From Anoxypelagibacter sp902613655 (GTDB lineage: Bacteria > Pseudomonadota > Alphaproteobacteria > Pelagibacterales > Pelagibacteraceae), in NCBI GenBank assembly GCA_902613655.1, contig CACMHR010000003.1, forward strand, positions 31,317 through 95,316: 64,000 nt of DNA. Reading direction: 5' to 3'. Below are positions 26,482 through 33,489 of this stretch, piece after piece; position 1 is the first letter of the stretch, and each line of letters starts with the position of its first letter. The notes below the pieces were generated by a model, which searched no databases, was not told the DNA's origin, and worked only from the letters and a program-made list of their open reading frames with translations. The position numbers were made by a program, and so were the translations under genes.

Positions 26482-26530
26482 TTAATGATTTTTGAGTTTT
26501 TGTTGGGAACAAAAGGTTTTCCAATTTTTA

Positions 26531-26553
26531 GGGGCGTTCTGTTGCCAGGTGCC
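26531..26553 (+). repeat. ssrA 3'-end copy 4
   Basis: Identical to the ssrA 3' end (29205-29227) over 23 bases, starting ggggcgttctgttgccaggt. It is the left member of a 120-base near-perfect direct repeat with 20859-20978. Confidence 0.9.
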
Positions 26554-26626
26554 GTTAACCTCATTTCGTTAATCCTTGTTATATAATAATTATTTTACAA
26601 CCTAAAGCCCAAAACTGGTTCTTCAC

Positions 26627-26655
26627 TGCGTCCGTATTGCGTCAGCAATTGCGAC
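26627..26655 (+). repeat. TGCGTC arm-type repeats, left end of segment 4
   Basis: TGCGTC at 26627 and 26638, and TGCGAC at 26650: direct, spacing 11 and 12, at +96, +107 and +119 from the core. The geometry is identical to the left end of segment 1. Confidence 0.6.
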
Positions 26656-26672
26656 AGGATAGGATTAGATCT

Positions 26673-27254
26673 ATGAGAAAATTATTATTGATAATTTTTT
26701 ATATTTTAAGTTTTCTCTGGATTTTAGCTTATTTGGGAACTGCCATTGAAATATATCTAAATAACAAAGAATCTTTATATAAAATATTTCCATTAATATT
26801 ATTGGCAATACTTCCTCCAATATTTATTTATAAAATTATAAAATGGGTAGAATTAAAAGGTGTAAAAAATTTCAACACTTTACTTAAAAAAACATTTGCT
26901 GAAGTTGATAAATTTAATAAATCAAATAAAAGAAAAAAAATGGTTTCGGATTATAAAAAATTAAATCAAAAAGATATTTTTTGGATTGCTCCAAGCATTG
27001 TATTAATTATAGGACTATTTCCTTTGCCAATAGGCTATTATACGCTAACCAGATTAGTGGTTTGTGGTTGTGCAGTTTATTATGCTTATAGTTTTTACCA
27101 AAAAAAAGAAAATACATTGACATGGATATTCGGTTTTTTAGTTATTTTGTATAATCCTATAGTCCCTGTTTATTTATACGAAAAAGCTATTTGGGTATTT
27201 GTAAATATAATAACAATATTTGCTTTTTATAAATATAAAAATAAAGTTAAATGA
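26673..27254 (+). CDS. Membrane protein with DUF6804-like C-terminal part
   Basis: 193 residues from ATG 26673. An in-frame TTG at 26637 would run through the arm repeats and is rejected. It has two N-terminal membrane helices, a basic cytoplasmic stretch, then a four-helix region with PLPIGYYTLTRLVVCGCAVYY, then WIFGFLVILYNPIVPVYL, which resembles the small DUF6804-type membrane family. That resemblance is from memory of the motif and is tentative. The function is unknown. It is the only gene of the putative sub-cassette 4a. Confidence 0.6.
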   Translation: MRKLLLIIFYILSFLWILAYLGTAIEIYLNNKESLYKIFPLILLAILPPIFIYKIIKWVELKGVKNFNTLLKKTFAEVDKFNKSNKRKKMVSDYKKLNQKDIFWIAPSIVLIIGLFPLPIGYYTLTRLVVCGCAVYYAYSFYQKKENTLTWIFGFLVILYNPIVPVYLYEKAIWVFVNIITIFAFYKYKNKVK

Positions 27255-27257
27255 AAA

Positions 27258-27290
27258 ACCTATCTGATTGCGCCCATAATTGCGTCAGGG
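27258..27290 (+). repeat. Internal relic of a TGCGTC-type right end
   Basis: The block CCTATCTGATTGCGCCCATA and its continuation align with the true right end of segment 4 (CCTATCTCAGTGCGTCCATA, 29132-29160). Both contain two TGCGTC-like words (27270 and 27282). No ssrA core is found at the expected distance of 52-63 bases downstream. Confidence 0.5.
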
Positions 27291-27301
27291 TATAATTAAT
27301 T

Positions 27302-27763
27302 ATGAATTTATTTAATGACAAAGACGGAAAGTTCAAAAGACTTGAAAAAATTATTTTAGATATAGAAAAAGAAAAACACACTATAAGCTGGGCTCATACA
27401 ACAATACAAAGCTGTCTTTGGAATCTCGAGAAGAGTCCGAACCTACAAAAGTTCGATTTAGAAATGATTGCAAAAGATTTAAGAGAGAATTTAAATAAAA
27501 AAGAAGAGGCCCAAGCTAGGATACAAGATTTACAATTTGGCACTCTTAAAGCTGAAATGGAAATCCTCAAATTAGGAAGCCAAACCTACGCACTTCTTCG
27601 ACAGGTAGAGGATATTAAAAAGAAAGCCGGTATCAACAACCTGTGGAAACACGAAGAGGACAAAAGACTAAACGAACATTTTAAAAAACATCCTGAAGAT
27701 GTTGGAACACTTCATATTACAGAAAATTCGATGACATTTGATTTTAGCAATAAGAAAAAATGA
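27302..27763 (+). CDS. Hypothetical helical/coiled-coil protein paired with a nuclease
   Basis: 153 residues, no signal or membrane segment. The middle part (about residues 55-115) is a long charged helix, with EEAQARIQDLQFGTLKAEME and LLRQVEDIKKKAG suggesting coiled coil. No family is recognised. The stop overlaps the start of the next gene by 4 bases (ATGA), so it is probably translated with that nuclease and may be a partner or regulator of it. This is inference from coupling only. Confidence 0.55.
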   Translation: MNLFNDKDGKFKRLEKIILDIEKEKHTISWAHTTIQSCLWNLEKSPNLQKFDLEMIAKDLRENLNKKEEAQARIQDLQFGTLKAEMEILKLGSQTYALLRQVEDIKKKAGINNLWKHEEDKRLNEHFKKHPEDVGTLHITENSMTFDFSNKKK

Positions 27764-28677
27764 GCAAATTAAGTTTTCTTGATCCTTTCATAATTCAATC
27801 AGGTTTTGACGAAAAACAATTTGGTCCCGGCGGTCAAGTTATTCAAAGTTATCCTAAAGAATTTATGGATCTTAAAATGAGAGTCTCCTTTGGGAAGGGT
27901 GTACCAGCTAGAGTTACGTGGATATCATTTTTGGCACCCGAGATGCAAACTATGGAAGGTTTCTATCCAGTTTATTTATTTTATAAAAAAGCAAAAAAAT
28001 TAATTTTAGCTTATGGAATTAGTGAGACTAAAGAGTCCAAAACTTCTTGGCCTAATGAAATTATAAACAATGAAAAAAGAATTAAAGATTATCTTAAAGA
28101 TACACCTCGTTACGGAGATTCCTTTGTTTATAAGACCTATACGCCGATGATAAAGGACAATAAGGTTAGTTATATTGATGATGATAATAAAACTATATCA
28201 AATGATGGATTAAACAATGATCTAACCGAAATTATTAATTATTACAAAAAATCGTTATCTCTTGAAATAAAAAAAGAAGACTCTTCTATAGGCCAAGGGA
28301 TCTTCTGGATGGAAAAACAGTTAGAAGATTTTATAGTTGATAACTGGAACGAAACAGATTTAGGTAAAAAATACGATTTGATTGATCAACAATATAAAAC
28401 TGACGTTGGTATAATAGATATTTTGGCAACAGATAAAAAAAATAAGAATCATGTTGTTATTGAATTAAAAAGAAATCAAACAAATGATGAAGTTTTAGGA
28501 CAAATTAAAAAATATATGGGTTGGGTTAAAGTTCACAAAAAAGATAACAACGTAATAGGAATTATTGTGGCAAAACAATTCGATAAGAAATTTTATTATG
28601 CAATGCAAATGGAAAAAGATGTTTATCCATTAGAATACGAAGTTGATTTTAAATTGAAGGAATTTAAAACAAAATAG
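27760..28677 (+). CDS. McrB-N-like (DUF3578) domain fused to PD-(D/E)XK (NucS/DUF91-like) nuclease
   Basis: 305 residues. The N-terminal half (about 35-170) has SFGKGVPARVTWISFLAPEM, GFYPVYLFYK and LAYGISE, the pattern of the McrB-type N-terminal DNA-sensing domain. The C-terminal half (about 185-290) has a helix WMEKQLEDFIVDNW, then TDVGIIDIL (D220), VVIELKRN (E235-x-K237) and a QIKKYMGWV helix, as in NucS/DUF91-type endonucleases. A sensor domain for modified DNA joined to a nuclease predicts modification-dependent restriction. Domain calls are by motif memory and need profile confirmation. Confidence 0.7.
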   Translation: MSKLSFLDPFIIQSGFDEKQFGPGGQVIQSYPKEFMDLKMRVSFGKGVPARVTWISFLAPEMQTMEGFYPVYLFYKKAKKLILAYGISETKESKTSWPNEIINNEKRIKDYLKDTPRYGDSFVYKTYTPMIKDNKVSYIDDDNKTISNDGLNNDLTEIINYYKKSLSLEIKKEDSSIGQGIFWMEKQLEDFIVDNWNETDLGKKYDLIDQQYKTDVGIIDILATDKKNKNHVVIELKRNQTNDEVLGQIKKYMGWVKVHKKDNNVIGIIVAKQFDKKFYYAMQMEKDVYPLEYEVDFKLKEFKTK

Positions 28678-28680
28678 GCC

Positions 28681-28956
28681 ATGAATTATCTTAAAAAAAT
28701 AGATTTGAATTTTAAAACAGCACTTATACCAGCTAACAATTTTTGTTATTTATATGCTCTTTATGGTTTCATAGTTATTTTGGGTTTATTGGATATTGTT
28801 TTCATGGGTTTTTTAAATTTGTTAGGATATTATTTTAGTGAATTTCTAGGAATATTTGGTTCTTTTTTAATGATAAGCTTAAGCGCTGGAGGAGTTGGCT
28901 ATTTTTTAATTTTAATTTTCGCTTTGTTAAAGTCTTTAAGAAATTCAAATAATTGA
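28681..28956 (+). CDS. Small membrane protein, unknown
   Basis: 91 residues with two or three hydrophobic segments (LYALYGFIVILGLLDIVFMG, and two adjoining C-terminal stretches ending YFLILIFALLKSL). It starts 3 bases after the nuclease stop, so it probably belongs to the same transcript. No family is recognised. Small membrane partners are frequent in abortive-infection loci, but no effector motif is visible. Confidence 0.5.
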   Translation: MNYLKKIDLNFKTALIPANNFCYLYALYGFIVILGLLDIVFMGFLNLLGYYFSEFLGIFGSFLMISLSAGGVGYFLILIFALLKSLRNSNN

Positions 28957-28980
28957 CATATTTATTTTCTATAATAATTT

Positions 28981-29127
28981 ATGCTTGAAAAAGAAAAAGA
29001 AGAAAAAATCCTGTATACGAAAAAAACAATTACAAAAGATACAATAAACTCTGAAATTGAGTGGGTCGAACTAGACGTTTATAATTTTAAAGAAGATCAA
29101 AATAGTCGAGATAAAACAATTCACTAA
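28981..29127 (+). CDS. Very small acidic/basic protein (48 aa), uncertain
   Basis: ATG at 28981, TAA at 29125-29127. The product starts MLEKEKEEKILYTKK and ends NSRDKTIH. It is highly charged with no hydrophobic segment. It lies 24 bases after the small membrane gene and ends 14 bases before the right arm repeats of segment 4. It could be a small regulator or antitoxin-like protein, or a chance frame. There is no clear ribosome-binding site. Confidence 0.35.
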   Translation: MLEKEKEEKILYTKKTITKDTINSEIEWVELDVYNFKEDQNSRDKTIH

Positions 29128-29141
29128 ATTTCCTATCTCAG

Positions 29142-29158
29142 TGCGTCCATAGTGCGTC
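29142..29158 (+). repeat. TGCGTC arm-type repeats, right end of segment 4
   Basis: TGCGTC at 29142 and 29153, 11 bases apart, direct, 63 and 52 bases before the ssrA core at 29205. Confidence 0.6.
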
Positions 29159-29204
29159 ACAAAATTTTTAATTGTTGGTATTAAAGAAGAATCAGAGATT
29201 TAAA

Positions 29205-29227
29205 GGGGCGTTCTGTTGCCAGGTGCC
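29205..29227 (-). repeat. ssrA 3' end, the functional attB-like core
   Basis: The last 23 bases of the tmRNA coding piece, repeated at 26531 (exact) and 20859 (one mismatch) and partly at 25743 and 22815. tmRNA 3' ends are well-known integration targets of phages and genomic islands. The complete tmRNA is preserved on this side, so insertions here do not break it. Confidence 0.85.
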
Positions 29228-29458
29228 CCGGACCCCGTTTACTTAATTAACAAGTTAATTAAGCAGCAAGTGCAAATTTATTATTTGCATTTATAATTAG
29301 CCCGTTACGTCGGAACCATCTCGAACGAAAGAATAGCCTTTAGACACTCGTCGATTCTGATTCACCCCCATAAGTTGTAAATGGTGGAGGTGGTGGGTAC
29401 TGCCCCCACGTCCGCAATGTTTATTACGAAACTCGTTTATCGTCATAGTTGGAAAACC
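29205..29458 (-). ncRNA. ssrA: tmRNA (ssrA), circularly permuted two-piece form
   Basis: Read on the minus strand, the acceptor piece comes first: T-arm stem GTGGG/CCCAC, then CACCTCCACCA ending in the CCA tail at 29382. After a 12-base intervening segment (29370-29381), the coding piece starts with GGGGGTG at 29369. GGGGGTG pairs with CACCTCC as a 7-bp acceptor stem containing one G-U pair. The tag frame at 29288-29259 reads A-N-N-K-F-A-L-A-A-stop, so the peptide tag after the charged alanine is AANNKFALAA. Helix TTAATTAA...TTAATTAA follows, then the G-rich 3' pseudoknot region. tmRNA rescues stalled ribosomes and tags the products for proteolysis. The 5' end near 29458 is an estimate. Confidence 0.93.
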
Positions 29459-29465
29459 AACAGAT

Positions 29466-29495
29466 ATAATATAAAATCAAAAAATAAAGATTCAA
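29466..29495 (-). promoter_or_regulatory. Probable ssrA promoter
   Basis: On the minus strand a TTGAAT (-35, 29495-29490) and TATTAT (-10, 29471-29466) are separated by 18 bases, placing the RNA start near 29458. The -35 lies 13 bases from the divergent thyX start codon, so ssrA and thyX share a very short control region. Confidence 0.5.
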
Positions 29496-29507
29496 TAAAT
29501 AATTTAA

Positions 29508-30455
29508 ATGAAACTCACAAAAGAGCAAAAAAGCGAAATTTTAGAACAACAATCACAAAAGAATGTTACTAAAAGGGTGACTTCTCCTGAACTAGAAAAA
29601 ATTCTTTATGAAGCAATGCCAGTCTTAGACCATGGTTTTGTGAGAGTAGTAGATTATATGGGGGATGACACTTCTATAGTTCAATCTGCAAGAGTTTCAT
29701 ACGGGAAAGGCACAAAAAAAGTTTCAACAGACAATGGTTTGATAAAATATTTAATGAGACATCGACATAGCACCCCCTTTGAAATGTGTGAAATTAAATA
29801 TCATATTAAACTTCCAATTTTTATCGCCAGACAATGGATTAGACATAGAACAGCAAATGTGAACGAATATTCTGCAAGATATTCTATTATGGATAAAGAG
29901 TTTTACGTTCCTTCAAAAGAAAATCTAGCTGCCCAATCTACAAATAATAGACAAGGTAGAGGTGATTTAATAAACGGAACACAAGCTGATAGTATTTTAA
30001 AAATATTAAAGGAAGATGCTGAAAGAAATTATAAACACTACGAAGAAATGCTTAATGAGAAATATGATGGAAGTATAATTGATGATAATAAAAAAGGTTT
30101 AGCGAGGGAATTAGCCAGAATGAATTTAACACTTAATTCTTATACCCAATGGTATTGGAAAACTGATTTATTAAATCTTCTAAATTTTTTAGCCTTAAGG
30201 GCAGATAGTCATGCGCAATTTGAAATTAGAGAGTACGCAAGCACAATGTTAAATACGGTAAAAAAGTGGGTACCCATAACTTATGATGCTTTTATTGATT
30301 ACAGAGTTGGAGGAATGGAGATTTCAGCAAAAGGTAAAATAGTAATTCAAAAAATGATTAAAGGTGAAAAGTGTGATATCAACAGCTCAGGCTTATCAAA
30401 AAGAGAATGGAACGAGTTGATGCAATCATTTGGTTTTACCCAACATCTTGCATAA
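29508..30455 (+). CDS. thyX: ThyX, flavin-dependent thymidylate synthase
   Basis: Makes dTMP from dUMP using FAD, NADPH and methylene-tetrahydrofolate. The ThyX motif is seen as RHRTANVNEYSARY beginning at R112, and the FAD/dUMP-binding parts LMRHRHSTPFEMCEIKYHI and LLNFLALRADSHAQFEIREYA follow the family. 315 residues is at the long end for ThyX, typical of alphaproteobacterial forms. It diverges from ssrA and its 3' end overlaps the convergent mrp gene by 20 bases. Confidence 0.95.
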   Translation: MKLTKEQKSEILEQQSQKNVTKRVTSPELEKILYEAMPVLDHGFVRVVDYMGDDTSIVQSARVSYGKGTKKVSTDNGLIKYLMRHRHSTPFEMCEIKYHIKLPIFIARQWIRHRTANVNEYSARYSIMDKEFYVPSKENLAAQSTNNRQGRGDLINGTQADSILKILKEDAERNYKHYEEMLNEKYDGSIIDDNKKGLARELARMNLTLNSYTQWYWKTDLLNLLNFLALRADSHAQFEIREYASTMLNTVKKWVPITYDAFIDYRVGGMEISAKGKIVIQKMIKGEKCDINSSGLSKREWNELMQSFGFTQHLA

Positions 30456-31260
30456 CTTTTTTGGCAATCTCTAAAAATATTTTAGATATTTCATGATTTG
30501 GCTCTTTATAGGTCAATGGTAAACCAAGATCAGCAGATTCTCTAAGTTGTGTGCTTATAGGTATTTGACCAAGAAATTTTTTGTCAAATTGTTTTGCAGT
30601 TTTTTCAACCCCACCTTCTCCAAATATATTGTATTTTTTTCCATCATCACCTTTAAAAAAACTCATGTTATCTACTAAACCAAGAATTTTTATTTTAGTT
30701 TTATCGAACATTTGAATACCCCTTTGTACATCCATTAAAGCTAGCTCTTGGGGCGTTGAAACAATAATTGATCCGTCAACTTTGATATCTTGTGCGAAAG
30801 TAAGCTGCGTATCTCCAGTTCCTGGAGGCATATCAATAATTAAAAAATCTAAATCTTTCCAAGCTACTTTTTCAGTTAAAGTTTTGATAGCACTTATAAC
30901 CATAGGACCTCTCCAAATCATTGGAGTTTTCTCATCAACTAAAAAACCTAAAGACATAAATTGTGCTCCATATTTTTGTAATGGGAATAACAATTTTCCG
31001 TCACTCTTTGGTTTTTCATTAAGACCTATAACTTTTGGAAGAGATGGACCATAAATGTCGGCATCTAGTAAGCCAACTTTTTTACCTAATTTTTGAAGTG
31101 CAAAAGTTAAATTTATTGCAAAAGTTGATTTACCAACCCCGCCTTTAGCACTAGAGACCATTATTGTAAAATTGGTGCCTTTTATTGGGTTTTTTTTGAA
31201 TTCTTTCGGAGCAGGTTTTTCTTTGGGGTTTTTGTTAGTTTCAGCTTTGATTTCAGACAT
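30436..31260 (-). CDS. mrp: Mrp/ApbC (NBP35-type) Fe-S cluster carrier ATPase, short form
   Basis: P-loop ATPase that carries iron-sulphur clusters to target proteins. The deviant Walker A SSAKGGVGKST is at residues 36-46, with KKVGLLDADIYGPSLP and FLIIDMPPGTGDTQL following. At 274 residues it lacks the N-terminal DUF59 (MIP18) domain found in longer Mrp proteins and begins with a Lys/Pro-rich linker instead. A CxxC pair is not evident near the C-terminus, so cluster binding may differ. It is divergent from hflK. Confidence 0.88.
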   Translation of the reverse strand: MSEIKAETNKNPKEKPAPKEFKKNPIKGTNFTIMVSSAKGGVGKSTFAINLTFALQKLGKKVGLLDADIYGPSLPKVIGLNEKPKSDGKLLFPLQKYGAQFMSLGFLVDEKTPMIWRGPMVISAIKTLTEKVAWKDLDFLIIDMPPGTGDTQLTFAQDIKVDGSIIVSTPQELALMDVQRGIQMFDKTKIKILGLVDNMSFFKGDDGKKYNIFGEGGVEKTAKQFDKKFLGQIPISTQLRESADLGLPLTYKEPNHEISKIFLEIAKKVMQDVG

Positions 31261-31314
31261 TATATCGCTTCATCATAACTTGTTTTTATTCAAAAAGTCA
31301 CTATATAAAGTGTC

Positions 31315-32427
31315 ATGTCGAAAGAGGATAATATATTTAAAAATGACTCACCATGGGGATCACCTCCAGGCGGTGGTGGACAGGGTAGAGGTGACGGAAA
31401 TGGATCAGGACAAAGACGACAACCACCTAATATTGACGATTTAATTAGAAAAGCACAAGGTTCAGTTGGCAGAATTTTTCCAGGTGGAAAAGGAGGCAAC
31501 AAACCAATTTATTTAGGAATTATAGTTTTATTAGTACTATGGGCTCTAAGCGGTCTTTATCGAGTATTGCCAGACGAACAAGGTGTAGTTTTAAGATTTG
31601 GAAAATTTGTAACAACAACTCAACCTGGTTTAAATTATCATATACCATATCCTATTGAGAGAGTTCTCACACCCAAAGTAACAAAAGTAAATCGTATAGA
31701 TGTAGGTTTTAGATCAGAAAGTGATAGCGGAAGATCATCAGGTGTAGGAGATGTTTCAGAAGAAAGTTTAATGTTAACAGGTGATGAAAATATTGTAGAC
31801 ATAGACTATTCAGTTTTTTGGGTAATAAAAGATGCAGGAAAATTTCTCTTTAATATTCAAAGTCCATTAGAGACAGTAAAAGCAGCCTCAGAAACAGCCA
31901 TGAGAGAAGTCATTGCGAAAAGCCAAATTCAATCAATTTTAACCGAAGGAAGATCAAAAATAGAAACTGAGGTACAAGAAATTACACAAGGAATTTTAGA
32001 TGAATATGGTTCAGGAATTCAAGTTACACAAGTACAAACACAAAAAGCAGATCCACCTGATCAAGTAATTGATGCTTTTAGAGATGTTCAAGCAGCAAGA
32101 GCTGACAGAGAAAGATCAAAGAATGAGGCAGAAGCATATGCTAACGATGTAATACCGAGAGCTCGAGGGGAAGCTGAAAAAATTCTGCAACAAGCGGAAG
32201 CCTACAAAAAAGAAGTTGTTGCAAAAGCAGAGGGTGAAGCTAGTAGATTTATAGCTATATATAATGAGTATAAAGACGCGAAACAAGTAACTCAAGAAAG
32301 AATGTATTTAGAAACAATGGAAAAAGTTTTAGCTGATATTGATAAAGTTATAATTGATAAAAACTCGGGTTCAGGGGTAGTTCCTTATTTACCACTTCCT
32401 GAAATTAAGAAGAAAGCACAACAATGA
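31315..32427 (+). CDS. hflK: HflK, SPFH-family regulator of FtsH
   Basis: Membrane protein that forms with HflC a large cage around the FtsH protease. The 370 residues have a Gly/Pro-rich cytoplasmic N-terminus (SPWGSPPGGGGQGRG), one membrane segment at about 62-82, then the SPFH domain starting LPDEQGVVLRFGKFVTTTQPG, and a long helical region ending in a Pro-containing tail. The 3' end overlaps hflC by 4 bases. Confidence 0.94.
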   Translation: MSKEDNIFKNDSPWGSPPGGGGQGRGDGNGSGQRRQPPNIDDLIRKAQGSVGRIFPGGKGGNKPIYLGIIVLLVLWALSGLYRVLPDEQGVVLRFGKFVTTTQPGLNYHIPYPIERVLTPKVTKVNRIDVGFRSESDSGRSSGVGDVSEESLMLTGDENIVDIDYSVFWVIKDAGKFLFNIQSPLETVKAASETAMREVIAKSQIQSILTEGRSKIETEVQEITQGILDEYGSGIQVTQVQTQKADPPDQVIDAFRDVQAARADRERSKNEAEAYANDVIPRARGEAEKILQQAEAYKKEVVAKAEGEASRFIAIYNEYKDAKQVTQERMYLETMEKVLADIDKVIIDKNSGSGVVPYLPLPEIKKKAQQ

Positions 32428-33296
32428 AAAAAATTTTAATAGGTGCATTAGTTGTTTTGGGCGTTGTAGCTTATCAAGCTTTATTTGTAGTTCAAGAAAT
32501 TAACCAAGCAATTGTTTTACAATTTGGTGACCCAAAAAAAATAATTACAAAACCAGGATTAAATTATAAAATTCCTTTCATACAAAACGTAGTATATTTA
32601 GATCGTAGAGTATTAAACTTAGACAATCCACCGGAAGAAGTAATTGCAGCAGACCAAAAAAGATTAATCGTTGATGCTTTTGCTAGATTTAAAATTGTTG
32701 ACCCGTTAAAATTCTATATATCGGTTGGAAATGAAAGAGTGGCAAGATCGAGACTAGCCACGATAATAAATTCAAGAATTAGAAGTGTGTTAGGTACCCA
32801 AGAACTAGCAACACTCTTATCAACTGATAGAGCGGTCCACATGGGAACAATTCAAAACGATGTAAATACAGAAGCCCAAAATTTTGGAATTACTATTGTT
32901 GATGTAAGAATAAAGAGGGCTGATTTACCACCTGCTAACAGTGAAGCAATTTACGCACGAATGCAGACAGAAAGACAAAGAGAGGCAAAAGAATTCAGAG
33001 CTCAAGGAGCTGAGATGGCCGCAAAAATAACTTCAACTGCCGACAAAGAAGTTACCGTAATTCTGGCAAATGCTAACAAGCAGTCAGAGATCATGAAAGG
33101 TGAAGGAGATGGTACAAGAAATAGAATTTTTGCGCAGGCTTTTGGAAAAGATCCAGAGTTTTTTGGATTTTACCGAGCTATGCAATCATACGAAAAAGCG
33201 CTAATCGGTGGTGACACATCTCTAATTTTATCACCAGATAGCGATTTCTTTAAATTTTTTGGAAATACTGGAGTTATAAAAAGTAAAAAACAATAG
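32424..33296 (+). CDS. hflC: HflC, SPFH-family partner of HflK
   Basis: 290 residues with an N-terminal membrane anchor (about 4-22), SPFH domain start VQEINQAIVLQFGDPKKIITKPG, and the helical region MQTERQREAKEFRAQGAEMA. The C-terminal part (AFGKDPEFFGFYRAMQSYEKAL) is the standard HflC ending. It is translationally coupled to hflK and followed 7 bases later by a DUF2065 gene, the usual alphaproteobacterial order. Confidence 0.94.
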   Translation: MKKILIGALVVLGVVAYQALFVVQEINQAIVLQFGDPKKIITKPGLNYKIPFIQNVVYLDRRVLNLDNPPEEVIAADQKRLIVDAFARFKIVDPLKFYISVGNERVARSRLATIINSRIRSVLGTQELATLLSTDRAVHMGTIQNDVNTEAQNFGITIVDVRIKRADLPPANSEAIYARMQTERQREAKEFRAQGAEMAAKITSTADKEVTVILANANKQSEIMKGEGDGTRNRIFAQAFGKDPEFFGFYRAMQSYEKALIGGDTSLILSPDSDFFKFFGNTGVIKSKKQ

Positions 33297-33303
33297 TCAC
33301 GGC

Positions 33304-33489
33304 ATGAAGGAATTCATTATTGCTATTGGCTTAGTTTTGCTAATCGAGGGTATTTTATGCGCAGTTTTTCCAAATAAAATCATTAATATGTCCAAATTAA
33401 TACAGAATATATCGACAGTCACTTTAAGAAAATTTGGTTTTGTATTTGCAATAATAGGATTTATTATAATTTGGTATATAAAAAAATAA
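33304..33489 (+). CDS. DUF2065 (YjeT-like) small membrane protein
   Basis: 61 residues forming two membrane helices. The first has IGLVLLIEGILCAVFPN, the second FVFAIIGFIIIWYI, with LRKFGFVFAIIG typical of DUF2065. The function is unknown. It is regularly found between hflC and a periplasmic HtrA protease, as here. Its stop shares one base with the htrA start (TAATG). Confidence 0.85.
   Translation: MKEFIIAIGLVLLIEGILCAVFPNKIINMSKLIQNISTVTLRKFGFVFAIIGFIIIWYIKK

Larger units (their letters stand above)
25743..26530. mobile_element. ssrA-associated segment 3 (788 bp, single-gene cassette)
   Basis: Bounded by ssrA-end copies at 25743 and 26531. GGTACATAG repeats lie just inside both ends: two on the left (+58 and +70) and three on the right (-80, -69 and -58). 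Between them is one 180-residue gene and nothing else. The spacing of the repeats to the core matches segment 2 to within one base although the repeat sequence is unrelated. This is the cleanest example of a minimal cassette in the island. Confidence 0.68.
26531..29204. mobile_element. ssrA-associated segment 4 (about 2.7 kb), apparently two fused cassettes
   Basis: Bounded by ssrA-end copies at 26531 and 29205, the latter being the real ssrA 3' end. TGCGTC repeats lie inside both ends: left at 26627, 26638 and 26650 (variant TGCGAC), right at 29142 and 29153. A second right-end-like block (27258-27290) sits internally between the first and second genes without a core, so the segment may be cassette 4a (one membrane-protein gene) fused to cassette 4b (nuclease unit and small genes). 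No integrase is present. Confidence 0.6.

Noticed and set aside
28953..28975. TTGACA and TATAAT as a promoter for the 48-residue gene
   Set aside because: The two hexamers are only 11 bases apart, too close for a normal sigma-70 promoter.
22815..29227. CRISPR-like array from the repeated cores
   Set aside because: Intervals between cores are 0.8-2.9 kb, not spacer-sized, and they contain genes. The repeats are ssrA 3' ends, so integration sites explain them.
29381..29572. Plus-strand 63-residue frame starting MVEVVGTAPTSAMF
   Set aside because: It lies antisense over the tmRNA acceptor piece and runs into thyX in another frame. The RNA structure explains the sequence.
31172..31444. Plus-strand 90-residue frame before hflK
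   Set aside because: It is antisense to the mrp start and out of frame with hflK, with no recognisable motifs.
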